DNA of 64,000 bases, taken from the NCBI GenBank assembly GCA_016707445.1, contig JADJHR010000008.1:124001-188000 (forward strand). Reading direction: 5' to 3'. Every line of letters begins with the position of its first letter. Position 1 is the first letter of the stretch. The notes beneath the pieces are model-generated. The model did not search any database and had not been told where the DNA came from. It saw nothing but the letters and a program-made list of their open reading frames with translations. This document shows, piece by piece, positions 18,933 through 30,540 of this stretch. Both the position numbers and the translations under genes were made by a program. Source of the DNA: Rubrivivax sp. Lineage in GTDB: Bacteria; Pseudomonadota; Gammaproteobacteria; Burkholderiales; Burkholderiaceae_C.

Positions 18933-20027
18933 TCAGGCAGGCTCGCGCAAACGGCGCGAATGCTGGTGCACGGCCTCGACCAGCGCGGTCACATGCTCGG
19001 GCGGGGTGTGCTGGTTGATGCCATGACCGAGGTTGAAGACATGGCCGTCCCAGCCACCGTCGGAGCGCTGCGGGCGGCCGAAGCTGTCGAGCACCGCCAT
19101 CGCCTCTCGCGCCACCGCGGCCGGTGGCGCAAACAGCACGTTGGGGTCGAGGTTGCCCTGCAACGCCACGCGTGCGCCCACGGCGGCGCGTGCGCGACCC
19201 AGGTTGACGGTCCAGTCCAGGCCGACAACATCGGCGCCGCAGTCGGCGACCTGATCGAGCCACAGGCCGCCACCCTTGGTGAAGACGATGACCGGGATGC
19301 GCTGACCGTCTTGCTCCCGCTTCAAGCCGGCCAGCACGCGGCGCGTGTAGTCCAGGCTGAAGCGCTGGAAGGCGCCGTCGGCCAGCACGCCGCCCCAGCT
19401 GTCGAACAGCATCAGCGCCTGCGCGCCGGCGTCGACCTGGGCGTTGAGGTAGGCCGTCACGGCCTGCGCATTGATGTCCAGCACACGGTGCATCAGGTCA
19501 GGCCGGCCGTAGAGCATGCTCTTGACCAGCCGGTAGTCGCTCGAGCCCGCGCCTTCGACCATGTAGCAGGCCAAGGTCCAGGGGCTGCCCGAGAAGCCGA
19601 TCAGCGGCACCCGACCGTCCAGTGCGCGGCGGATCGAGGTCACCGCATCGAACACGTAGCGCAGCCGGTCGAGGTCAGGCACCTGCAATGCGGCGACGGC
19701 GGCCTCGTCGCGCAGCGGATGCGCAAAGCGCGGCCCCTCGCCGACGCCGAAGCTCAGGCCCAGGCCCATCGCATCGGGCACAGTGAGGATGTCGGAAAAC
19801 AGGATCGCGGCGTCGAGCGCGTAACGGTCCAGCGGCTGCAAGGTCACCTCGGTGGCGTACTGCACGTTGGTGGCCAGGCCCATGAAGCTGTTGCCGGCCT
19901 TGATGCGCGTGGCGCGGTACTCGGGCAGGTAGCGCCCGGCCTGGCGCATCAGCCAGATCGGCGTGTGGGTGGTGGGCTGGCGCAGGCAGGCGCGCAGGAA
20001 GGTGTCGTTGCGAAGCGGGGCGAACAT
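18933..20027 (-). CDS. hemE: uroporphyrinogen decarboxylase
   Basis: 364 residues from the ATG giving MFAPLRNDTFLRACLRQP. The signature PIWLMRQAGRYLPEYR and GFSGSPWTLACYMVEG are present, along with GLDWTVNL and GNLDPNVL. HemE removes four carboxyl groups from uroporphyrinogen III to make coproporphyrinogen III in haem synthesis. The frame is open 18 codons further upstream, but that part lacks similarity and overlaps the atpC terminator region. It sits just downstream of the ATP synthase operon on the same strand, after tandem hairpins, so it may have its own promoter. Confidence 0.94.
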   Translation of the reverse strand: MFAPLRNDTFLRACLRQPTTHTPIWLMRQAGRYLPEYRATRIKAGNSFMGLATNVQYATEVTLQPLDRYALDAAILFSDILTVPDAMGLGLSFGVGEGPRFAHPLRDEAAVAALQVPDLDRLRYVFDAVTSIRRALDGRVPLIGFSGSPWTLACYMVEGAGSSDYRLVKSMLYGRPDLMHRVLDINAQAVTAYLNAQVDAGAQALMLFDSWGGVLADGAFQRFSLDYTRRVLAGLKREQDGQRIPVIVFTKGGGLWLDQVADCGADVVGLDWTVNLGRARAAVGARVALQGNLDPNVLFAPPAAVAREAMAVLDSFGRPQRSDGGWDGHVFNLGHGINQHTPPEHVTALVEAVHQHSRRLREPA

Positions 20028-20053
20028 GCGATCGATTATCGGTGTCGGTTGGC

Positions 20054-20093
20054 GTGCTGCCAGACAGCACGAAGCCCGCACGCGGCGGGCTTC
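20054..20093 (-). terminator. tandem hairpins after the ATP synthase operon
   Basis: GAAGCCCGC (20071-20079) and GCGGGCTTC (20085-20093) form a perfect 9-bp stem with a 5-base loop, 20 bp past the atpC stop. A second stem, GTGCTG/CAGCAC, follows at 20054-20070. There is no strong U run on the minus strand, so termination may be partial. Confidence 0.6.
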
Positions 20094-20113
20094 TTGGGCA
20101 GGTGCAAGGCGGT

Positions 20114-20530
20114 CTACTTGCGGCGCAGCTTGGTGATGGCTGCGATCTGCGCGGCCATGGTCGCGAACTCGCTTTGGGCACGCGCCAGGTCGATGTCGCT
20201 CTTGGCATTGCGCATCGCTTCTTCGGCCAGGCGCTTGGCCTCGATGGCCTTGGCCTCATCGAGATCGTGCCCGCGGATGGCGGTATCGGCCAGCACCGTG
20301 ACGGTGCCCGGCTGTACCTCAAGAATGCCGCCAGCGACGAAGACAAATTCTTCCTCGCCGTTGTCGGCGCGCTGGATGCGCACCGCACCCGGCCTGATGC
20401 GCGTGATCAGCGGCGTGTGGCGCGGCAGGATGCCGAGTTCGCCGTTTTCGCCCGGCAGCGCGACGAACTTCGCCTGGCCGCTGAAGATGCTCTCTTCGGC
20501 ACTGACGACATCGACCTGGATGGTGGCCAT
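20114..20530 (-). CDS. atpC: F1Fo ATP synthase epsilon subunit
   Basis: 138 residues with the epsilon beta-sandwich start (IQVDVVSAEESIFSGQAKFVALPGENGELGILPRHTPLI) split over residues 4-42 and an Ala/Lys/Glu-rich C-terminal helical pair. It is the last gene of the operon, 12 bp after the atpD stop, with an AGGAG ribosome site. Epsilon sits in the F1 central stalk and restrains ATP hydrolysis. Length and sequence are ordinary. Confidence 0.94.
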   Translation of the reverse strand: MATIQVDVVSAEESIFSGQAKFVALPGENGELGILPRHTPLITRIRPGAVRIQRADNGEEEFVFVAGGILEVQPGTVTVLADTAIRGHDLDEAKAIEAKRLAEEAMRNAKSDIDLARAQSEFATMAAQIAAITKLRRK

Positions 20531-20542
20531 GACGGCTCCTGG

Positions 20543-21944
<1,402 letters not shown>

Positions 21945-21971
21945 TTCCTGTCCTTCAAACGAGTATTCGAA

Positions 21972-22856
21972 TCAACCGCTGATGGCCGCGGCGCCGCCGA
22001 CGATCTCACTCAATTCCTTGGTGATCGCTGCCTGACGGGTCTTGTTGTAGATCAGCTTGAGCTCGCCGATCAGCGTGCCGGCGTTGTCGGTGGCCGCCTT
22101 CATCGCCACCATGCGGGCGCTCTGCTCGCTGGCCATGTTCTCGGCCACACCCTGGAACACCAGGGCCTCGATGTAGCGCGTGAGCAGTTCGTCGATGACG
22201 GTCGGTGCGTCAGGCTCGTAGATGTAGTCCCAGCTGTACTGCTGCTTCTCGGACGCCGACTGCTCCAGGCGATCGGCCGACAGCGGCAACAGCTGCTCGA
22301 CCATAGGCTCTTGCTTCATCGTGTTGATGAAACGCGTGTAGCACAGGTGCACGGCGTCGAGCTTGCCCGCCACGAAGGCGTCGAGCATGACCTTGACCGG
22401 CCCGATCAGACGGTCGAGCTGCGGCGCGTCGCCCAGCTGCACCACGTGGCTGACCACCTTGGCGCCGATGCGGTTCAGGAAGCCGAAGCCCTTGTTGCCG
22501 ATCGCCACCGCCGAGATCTTGCCACCGGCGGCCTGAACCTCGTTCATCTTGGCGGTGACGGCACGCAGCACGTTGGTGTTCAGGCCGCCGCACAGCCCCT
22601 TGTCGGTACTGACGACGATGAAGCCGATGGCCTTGGCGGCACCACCACTGCGCATGTAAGGCGACTTGTACTCGGGGTTGGCCCCCGACAGGTGGGCCGT
22701 GATGTTGCGGATCTTGTCGGCGTAGGGCCGCGCCGAGCGCATGCGCTCCTGCGCCTTGCGCATCTTGCTGGCGGCGACCATTTCCATGGCCTTGGTGATC
22801 TTCTTGGTGTTCTCGACCGACTTGATCTTGGTGCGAATCTCTTTTCCGACCGCCAT
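21972..22856 (-). CDS. atpG: F1Fo ATP synthase gamma subunit
   Basis: 294 residues. The N-terminal helix MAVGKEIRTKIKSVENTKKITKAMEMVAASKMRKAQ (in the first 36 residues) and the C-terminal helix with MKAATDNAGTLI and YNKTRQAAITKEL are typical. Gamma is the rotating central shaft of F1. The start has an AAGGAG site seven bases upstream. It lies 27 bp past atpA and 27 bp before atpD. Nothing unusual was seen. Confidence 0.95.
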   Translation of the reverse strand: MAVGKEIRTKIKSVENTKKITKAMEMVAASKMRKAQERMRSARPYADKIRNITAHLSGANPEYKSPYMRSGGAAKAIGFIVVSTDKGLCGGLNTNVLRAVTAKMNEVQAAGGKISAVAIGNKGFGFLNRIGAKVVSHVVQLGDAPQLDRLIGPVKVMLDAFVAGKLDAVHLCYTRFINTMKQEPMVEQLLPLSADRLEQSASEKQQYSWDYIYEPDAPTVIDELLTRYIEALVFQGVAENMASEQSARMVAMKAATDNAGTLIGELKLIYNKTRQAAITKELSEIVGGAAAISG

Positions 22857-22883
22857 GACGGTGCTCCTTCCAGCCGTGCAGCG

Positions 22884-24437
<1,554 letters not shown>

Positions 24438-24453
24438 GGGGTTCTCCAAAAGA

Positions 24454-24978
24454 TCAAGCCGTGAGGGCGACCTTCATTTGTTCGAGCCGGGCCTTGACCG
24501 AGGTGTCGAGCACCTCGTCGCCGACGACGACGCGGATGCCGCCGATCAGCTCCGGGGCTTCGACCACAGTGGCCTTCAGGCGGCGGGCAAATCGCTTCTC
24601 GAGCGCCGGCACGATCTCGGCCAGCTGGTCGTCGGCGATGCCGAAGGCGCTGTAGATGGTGGCGTCGGAGACGCCGCTTTGCGCATTGACCAGCTGCTGC
24701 AGCTGGGCCGAGATCTCCGGCAGTGCGGCAATGCGGCCGTTGTCGACCACCGCGCGCAGGAAGTTGGTGACCGCCGGCGACAGCACGATCTGCTGCCGCG
24801 CCAGCACGTCGCTCACGACATTGAAGAGCAGCGTGGCGCTGACCTTCGGGTTGTCCGCCAATTGCAGCAGCTGCGCATCGGCCGAGACCACGGCCAGCGC
24901 CTGCACCTCATCGGCTGCGGCTCCGGCCTTGAACAGCGCCTCCGCGTAGGGCCTGGCGATGGTTGCGATCTCGGCCAT
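24454..24978 (-). CDS. atpH: F1Fo ATP synthase delta subunit
   Basis: 174 residues, beginning MAEIATIARPYAEALF, the usual delta start. The C-terminal region, with LIGGIRVVVGDEVLDTSVKARL (within residues 141-162), matches the family. Delta caps the alpha3beta3 head and joins the b-subunit stator. Its ATG follows the atpF stop almost directly, implying coupled translation. Confidence 0.94.
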   Translation of the reverse strand: MAEIATIARPYAEALFKAGAAADEVQALAVVSADAQLLQLADNPKVSATLLFNVVSDVLARQQIVLSPAVTNFLRAVVDNGRIAALPEISAQLQQLVNAQSGVSDATIYSAFGIADDQLAEIVPALEKRFARRLKATVVEAPELIGGIRVVVGDEVLDTSVKARLEQMKVALTA

Positions 24979-24979
24979 C

Positions 24980-25450
24980 TCAGAGTTCCGCCTTCAGGCG
25001 GCCCAGCAGCTCGGCGTGCACGCCGGCAGTGACCTCGCGCCGCAGGATCGCCTCGGCGCCCTTCACGGCCAGGCCGGCAACCTGCTCGCGCAGCGCCTCG
25101 CGCGCCTTCACCGATTCCTGCTCGGCTTCAGCCTTCGCTGCGGCGATGATCTTGGCGCCTTCCTCGCTGGCGCGGGACTTGGCCTCTTCGATCATCTGCT
25201 GCCCCAGCCGCTCGGCGTCGGCCAGGCGTTTGGAGGCGTCGTCGCGTGCGGCCGACAGCTGCTGCTCGACACGCTGGTTGGCCACGGCCAGGTCGGCCTT
25301 GGCCTTGTCGGCCGCCGACAGGCCTTCGGCGATCTTCTTCGCGCGCTCGTCGAGCGCAGCGGTGATCGGTGGCCAGATGTATTTCATGGTGAACCCGACC
25401 AGGATCAGGAACACGATCATCTGGATGATCAGGGTACCGGTGATGCTCAC
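24980..25450 (-). CDS. atpF: F1Fo ATP synthase b subunit
   Basis: 156 residues starting at a GTG with a GAGG site eight bases upstream. One N-terminal membrane helix (IQMIVFLILVGFTMKYIW) is followed by a long charged coiled coil rich in Ala, Lys and Glu, as expected for the peripheral stator. The start overlaps the stop of the extended atpE frame by 4 bp (GTGA). Confidence 0.93.
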   Translation of the reverse strand: MSITGTLIIQMIVFLILVGFTMKYIWPPITAALDERAKKIAEGLSAADKAKADLAVANQRVEQQLSAARDDASKRLADAERLGQQMIEEAKSRASEEGAKIIAAAKAEAEQESVKAREALREQVAGLAVKGAEAILRREVTAGVHAELLGRLKAEL

Positions 25451-25797
25451 GTTGATGCCTCAATCACGGTGGAGGGATCCCGCAGGGCGCGCCGCCCGGG
25501 CGCGCCGGGCCGGCGAGCCGCAGGCGGCCAATTACTTGGCGGCAGGTTGGCGATCTGGGCCAGGAACGGGTTGGCGGTGGCGAACCACAGCGCGATACCG
25601 GTGCCGATGATGAACGCCGCGTCGATCAGGCCGACCAGCAGGAACATCTTGGTCTGCAGTTCGCCCATCAGCTCGGGCTGGCGGGCGGCCGATTCGAGGT
25701 ACTTGCTGCCCATGATGCCGATGCCGATACAGGCACCGAGCGCGCCCAGACCGATGATCAGGCCGGCGGCGAGAGCGACAAAGCTGATGACTTCCAT
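25447..25797 (-). CDS. atpE: F1Fo ATP synthase c subunit, probably frameshifted at its 3' end
   Basis: The first 86 residues are a normal c subunit: helix 1 with GLGALGACIGIGIMGSKYLE, the polar loop ARQPEL and helix 2 with the proton-carrying acidic residue in GLIDAAFIIG (Asp59). After AQIANLP the frame runs on for 30 unrelated, Pro/Arg-rich residues to the atpF start. A one-base deletion near 25542 explains this: with one extra C the frame would end NLPAK at a TAA at 25532, giving 88 residues, close to the family norm. A hydrophilic tail would disturb the c-ring, so sequence error or a very recent mutation is suspected. Confidence 0.88.
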   Translation of the reverse strand: MEVISFVALAAGLIIGLGALGACIGIGIMGSKYLESAARQPELMGELQTKMFLLVGLIDAAFIIGTGIALWFATANPFLAQIANLPPSNWPPAARRPGAPGRRALRDPSTVIEAST

Positions 25798-25876
25798 GAT
25801 GACTCCTAGTTCGATTGAGGTTGTGTGAAGGGAAAGGGTGAATCAAGCAAGCGGCGACGGCACGCGCGACCGGTGG

Positions 25877-26749
25877 TCAGTGCGTGTCATGTGCCTGGCC
25901 GATGTAGACCAGCGCCAGCATCATGAAGACGAAAGCCTGAAGCGTGATGATCAGGATGTGGAAGATGGCCCACAGCGTGCCCAGCACGACATGGCCCAGC
26001 GCCAACGCGACGCCCATGGCCGACAGTGTCCAGGCGCCCCCCAGCATCGCGATCAGCAGAAAGATCAGCTCGCCGGCGTACATGTTGCCGAACAGCCGCA
26101 TGCCGTGCGAAACGGTCTTGGCGATGAACTCGACGATCTGCATCGCGAAGTTGAATGGGTACAGCAGCCAGTGGTTGCCGAACGGTGCGGAGAACAGCTC
26201 GTGGATCCAGCCGCCCAGGCCCTTGATCTTGACGTTGTAGACCAGGCAGGTGATGAGCACACCGACCGACAGGCCCATGGTCATCGACAGGTCGGCAGTG
26301 GGCACCACGCGCAGGTAGGCGTGGTGCGGGTCGCCGCCGGCGGCGCCGTAGATGCGCTCCCAGATGAACGGCAGCAGATCGACCGGCAGCAGGTCCATCG
26401 CGTTCATCAGGAAGATCCAGACGAACACGGTCAGCGCCAGCGGCGCCACCAGCTTGCGGCTGTGGGCGTTGTGCACGATGCCCTTGGCCTCGGTGTCGAC
26501 CATTTCGACCAGGATCTCGACCGCGGCCTGGAAACGCCCCGGCACGCCCGAGGTCGCATTGCGCGCAGCACGCCACAGGAAGTAGCAGGCGATCACCCCG
26601 GTCAGGATGGCGAAGAACATCGAGTCCCAGGCGACGACGCTGAAGTCGACCGGGCCCACCATCTCCTTGTTGCGCAGGTGCGTCAGGTGGTGAACGATGT
26701 ATTCACCGGGCGTCGGTCCGTGCGCAGCGGCGGTTTCGGCAGCAGCCAT
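25877..26749 (-). CDS. atpB: F1Fo ATP synthase a subunit
   Basis: 290 residues with five to six membrane helices. The proton-path arginine sits in the MRLFGNMYAGELI segment near residue 218. The N-terminal YIVHHLTHLRNKEM stretch is typical of the betaproteobacterial a subunit. It forms the proton half-channels against the c-ring. It follows atpI by 20 bp and precedes atpE by 79 bp. Confidence 0.95.
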   Translation of the reverse strand: MAAAETAAAHGPTPGEYIVHHLTHLRNKEMVGPVDFSVVAWDSMFFAILTGVIACYFLWRAARNATSGVPGRFQAAVEILVEMVDTEAKGIVHNAHSRKLVAPLALTVFVWIFLMNAMDLLPVDLLPFIWERIYGAAGGDPHHAYLRVVPTADLSMTMGLSVGVLITCLVYNVKIKGLGGWIHELFSAPFGNHWLLYPFNFAMQIVEFIAKTVSHGMRLFGNMYAGELIFLLIAMLGGAWTLSAMGVALALGHVVLGTLWAIFHILIITLQAFVFMMLALVYIGQAHDTH

Positions 26750-26769
26750 CTGTTGTCTTCTCGTTCAGT

Positions 26770-27291
26770 TCAATTCGGTCGGCGCTGGCGCCACAGCAGC
26801 GCCACCACGTAGATCTTCATGCACAGCACCAGGCCGATCAGCAACGCCGGCCACACCAGCGGTTGCACAACCCGGTTCGCGACCACGAGCATCGCGACGG
26901 AAACCAGTATCTTGACCGACGACCACAACAGCACGCTTACGGCGCTGGCGCCGGGCGACACACTGCTGAGTCGGCTGGTCATGCCACGCGCCATCAAGGC
27001 GCCTGGCACCACCACGACGGCCGCGCCATACAGCAGCGACCATCCCACCTCCTGTCTGCCAGTGACCCACGCTGCAAGCAGCGCCGCCACCAGCCCGACC
27101 ACCAGCTGCAACACGATGACCCGCCACGGCGACAGTGGTGGGTCCTTCGCTCGCAGGGCCTGTGCTTGCTCCCTGGTCAGCGCCTTGAAGGTCGATGCTT
27201 GCGCCTCATCTTCTTCGTTCCACCGGGATCCGCTGGCCTGCGGCACCGGTTCAGCGAGCGCTTTCCGGGTCGCTTTCCGGTTCGGATCCAT
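26770..27291 (-). CDS. atpI: ATP synthase subunit I
   Basis: 173 residues. A hydrophilic N-terminal 55 residues is followed by four membrane helices (VIVLQLVVGLVAALLAAWV, WSLLYGAAVVVVPGALMARG, LLWSSVKILVSVAMLVVA and WPALLIGLVLCMKIYVVALL). This layout and its place as first gene of the operon identify AtpI, a helper for c-ring assembly or Mg uptake. The N-terminal tail is longer than in E. coli AtpI, as is common in Burkholderiales. Confidence 0.85.
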   Translation of the reverse strand: MDPNRKATRKALAEPVPQASGSRWNEEDEAQASTFKALTREQAQALRAKDPPLSPWRVIVLQLVVGLVAALLAAWVTGRQEVGWSLLYGAAVVVVPGALMARGMTSRLSSVSPGASAVSVLLWSSVKILVSVAMLVVANRVVQPLVWPALLIGLVLCMKIYVVALLWRQRRPN

Positions 27292-27325
27292 GGTCGACGG
27301 GGGATGCGGTCAGCAAAGCCGCGGA

Positions 27326-27331
27326 ATTATA
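27326..27331 (-). promoter_or_regulatory. -10 element of the ATP synthase operon promoter
   Basis: A perfect TATAAT reads on the minus strand 35 bp upstream of the atpI ATG, in DNA otherwise very GC-rich. The best -35 candidate (TTGTGC) is 21 bp further up, longer than ideal, so a weak or activator-assisted -35 is likely. Confidence 0.5.
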
Positions 27332-27499
27332 CGAACAAACCCGTAGGGTTCCGCACAAGACCCGACCCGGGGCTGCCTGGGCGTGTTCAGGCGGCAGGTC
27401 GGGCCCTTGACACGGCTGGGTGCAAGCCCGGCCTGCTTGTGATCTGATCAGGCCCTGCGGCGTGCTGGAACCGGCGCCGCCCAACCTGCTCCAACGCCG

Positions 27500-29621
27500 A
27501 TGCCACGCCTGCTCCAGATCGTTTTCACCGCCTTGACGCTGGCCAGCGGCCTCGTGCCGGCCCATGCGGCACCGGCGCAGACGGTCACTACCGCGCAGGT
27601 GAGCGCGGAGCTGGTGGCGCACGCGCCCGAAGGCGTGGCGCCCGGCAAGCCCTTGTGGCTGGGCTTGCTGATCGAGCATCAGCCGCACTGGCACACGTAC
27701 TGGAAGAATCCCGGCGACTCGGGGCTGCCGACCACGCTGCAATGGCAGTTGCCGGCCGGTGCGGCGGCGGGCGACATCCAGTGGCCGACACCGCGCAAGC
27801 TGCCGATCGGGCCCTTGATGAACTACGGCTACGAGGGCCGCTTGCTGCTGCCGGTGCCGGTCAGCCTGAAGTCCATGCCTGCCGGCGACACGCTCGACGT
27901 TCAGCTGAAGGCCGAATGGCTGGTCTGCAAGGACGTCTGCATCCCCGAGTCGGGTGAATTCAGCCTGTCGCTGCCGGTACGTGCCGCCACCGCCGCCCAT
28001 GCCGCCTTGTTCGCCGCCGCGCAGGCGACGCAGCCGCAGAAGGCGGCCGGCGCCCTGGCCAGCGCCCGCATCGACGGCGCCGACCTGGTCGTCGAAGTGG
28101 CCGGCCTGCCCGCCGACTGGCACGGGCGCACGATGGACGTTCTGCCCGAAACACCGGGCCTGATCGACAACGCCGCCAAGCCGCGCAGCGCATGGGCCGG
28201 CGACCGCTGGACAACACGCCTGGCCATCGACCCGCAGCGCAGCGACAGCCCGAGCACGATGCCGGCAGTGCTGATCAGCGACGGCCAGGCCGCCGGCCTG
28301 CAGCTGCAAGTGGCCGTCACATCGCCGTGGCCGGCTGCCGCAGCGCCACCACCGGCCTTGCCGACGCTGGTCGAAGCCCGCGTTGACCTACCCGCCGCGC
28401 CGCCCGCCCTGGGCCTGGGCCCGAGCCTGCTGTTCGCGCTGCTGGGTGGCCTGTTGCTGAACCTGATGCCCTGCGTCTTTCCCGTGCTGTCGCTCAAGGT
28501 CTTCGGTTTCGCCGCCCATGCGCAGCAGCGCCGGCAGTTGCTGGCCGGCGGCCTGGCCTACACCGCCGGCGTGGTGCTGTCGTTCATGGGCCTTGGCCGC
28601 GCTGCTGCTGGTGCTGCGTGCCGGGGGCGAACAGCTGGGCTGGGGCTTTCAGCTGCAGTCGCCTGCCTTCGTGGCCGGTCTGGCGGCGCTGTTCACGCTG
28701 ATCGGCCTGAACCTGGCCGGCGTGTTCGAGTTCGGCTCGGTGTTACCGGCGCGCTGGTCGGCGGCGCGCGCGCGCCACCCGATGGTCGATTCGGCATTGA
28801 CCGGCGTGCTGGCGGTGGCCGTTGCCTCGCCATGCACGGCACCGTTCATGGGTGCGTCACTGGGACTGGCGGTCACCCTGCCCGCCACGCAGGCGCTGGC
28901 CATCTTTGCCGCGCTGGGGCTGGGCATGGCGCTGCCCTACCTGCTCGCCAGCGCCTGGCCGGCCGTGGCTCGGGCCTTGCCGCGGCCCGGGCCCTGGATG
29001 GTGAACTTCAAGGTCCTGTTGGCCTTTCCGATGTTCGCCACGGTGGTCTGGCTGGTCTGGGTGCTGGGCCAGCAGACCGGCATCGACGGCGCTGCGGCGC
29101 TGTTGGGCGCTTTGCTGGCACTGGCCTTCGTGGCCTGGGCGCTGGGCTCGCCAACCCTGGGTACGCGCGCACGAACGGGCCTGGGCGCGCTGTCGGTGCT
29201 GCTGCTGGTGGCCGCGCTGAGCTGGGCATTGCCGGCGTTCAAGACGGAAGCGGCGGCAAGCACCGCCGACGCGTCCGAGCGCTGGCAGGACTGGAGCCCG
29301 CAGAAGGTGGCCGAGCTGACCGCCGCCGGCAAGCCGGTCTTCGTCGACTTCACCGCGGCCTGGTGCGTCACCTGCCAGTACAACAAGCGCACGACCTTGT
29401 CGCGGCCCGAGGTGCTGGCCGATTTCGAGGCCCGGCGCGTGGTGCTGCTGCGCGCCGACTGGACGCGGCGTGATGCCCGCATCACCGCCGAGCTGGCACG
29501 GCTGGGGCGCAGCGGCGTGCCCGTGTATGCACTGTACGCACCGGGCGCGACGTCCCCCCGGCTCTTGAACGAGATCCTCAGCGCGTCCGAGGTCAGCAGC
29601 GCGCTGGCCAGCCTGAACTGA
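27500..29621 (+). CDS. DsbD/ScsB-type thiol:disulfide interchange protein, frame broken by a 1-base insertion
   Basis: A signal peptide (ending AHA) is followed by a periplasmic N-terminal domain (HWHTYWKNPGDSGLPT, CKDVCIPESG, about residues 25-290). The membrane domain starts with LLLNLMPCVFPVLSLKVFGF. At 28593-28594 an extra T (ATGGGCCTTGGCC for ATGGGCCTGGCC) shifts the frame after VVLSFMGL (about residue 365). The rest of the membrane domain, with SPCTAPFMGASLG, and a C-terminal thioredoxin-like domain with AAWCVTCQYNK continue in the second frame to a TGA at 29619. Corrected length is about 706 residues. It would pass electrons from cytoplasmic thioredoxin to periplasmic cysteine partners. 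The intact coding content on both sides argues for sequence error or a very young mutation. Confidence 0.85.
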
Positions 29622-29633
29622 GCCGCCACTGGC

Positions 29634-30539
29634 TCAAGGCAGCGCGAAGTTCACCGGCAGCCCCGGCACGTCGACACGCGTCATCAAGACGCAGCCTGCC
29701 CAGGGCTGGGCCGCCAGTTCGGCCGCCGGGCGTCCGCGGCACGCGCTGGTGACGAACAGCGTGCGCAGGTCGTCGCCGCCGAAGCAGGGCATGGTCGGGC
29801 AACGCACCGGCAGCGGCAGATCAAGCAGCACTCGGCCATCGGGAGCCAGCCGCAGCAGGCGCTGGCCTTCGTACATCGCCACCCAGTAGGCGCCTTCGCT
29901 GTCGACCGCGGCGCCGTCGGGCCGGCCGCCGTAGCCGCCAAGCTCGAGGTCGGTCGGCTTGGGTGGAAAGCGGATGAACTCGCGTTGCCGCGCCAGGCTG
30001 CCGTCGCTGCCGTCGAAATCGAGCGCGTGCACGACATGGTCGTGCGTGTCGGCCCAGTACATCGTGCCGCCGTCGGGGCTCCAGGCCAGGCCGTTGCTGA
30101 CCGTCACGCCGCCGGCCAGGCGTTCGAGCCTGCCGCCGCTCCAGCGGTACAAGGCGGCGGCGGCCGGCGTGCGCGGTTCGTAGATCGTGCCCACCCACAG
30201 GCGGCCCTGTGGATCGGCCTTGCCGTCGTTGAAGCGCTCGAGGCTCGCGTCGTAGGGCGGCGGCGCCAGCTGCTGGCGCTGGCCCGTGCGGCGGTCGAAC
30301 TGCCACAGCCCGTCGCGCATCGGCAGCAGCAGCATGCCGTCGGTTTGCGGCACCACGCAGCCGGCTTCGCTGTCCAGCGGCCACTGGCGATGGTGGCCAT
30401 CGGCAGGGCGCCATTCGTTAAGCTGCCGGCCAGGGATGTCGACCCACAGCAGCGCCTGTTCCTCGGGCAACCACAGCGGTGATTCGCCCAGCTGGCTGGG
30501 CGCCACGCCGGGCAGGGGCTGCCAGACGGGCACAGGCAT
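29634..30539 (-). CDS. SMP-30/gluconolactonase family protein
   Basis: 301 residues. Six-bladed propeller features of the family are visible: LGESPLW with the metal-ligand glutamate near residue 19, NDGKADPQGRLWVGT, VSNGLAWSPDGGTMYWADT and DGAAVDSEGAYWVAMY. Members hydrolyse sugar lactones using a divalent metal. One base separates its start from the stop of the aldose epimerase gene upstream, so the two likely form an operon for sugar oxidation. The sugar is unknown. Confidence 0.88.
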   Translation of the reverse strand: MPVPVWQPLPGVAPSQLGESPLWLPEEQALLWVDIPGRQLNEWRPADGHHRQWPLDSEAGCVVPQTDGMLLLPMRDGLWQFDRRTGQRQQLAPPPYDASLERFNDGKADPQGRLWVGTIYEPRTPAAAALYRWSGGRLERLAGGVTVSNGLAWSPDGGTMYWADTHDHVVHALDFDGSDGSLARQREFIRFPPKPTDLELGGYGGRPDGAAVDSEGAYWVAMYEGQRLLRLAPDGRVLLDLPLPVRCPTMPCFGGDDLRTLFVTSACRGRPAAELAAQPWAGCVLMTRVDVPGLPVNFALP

Positions 30540-30540
30540 G

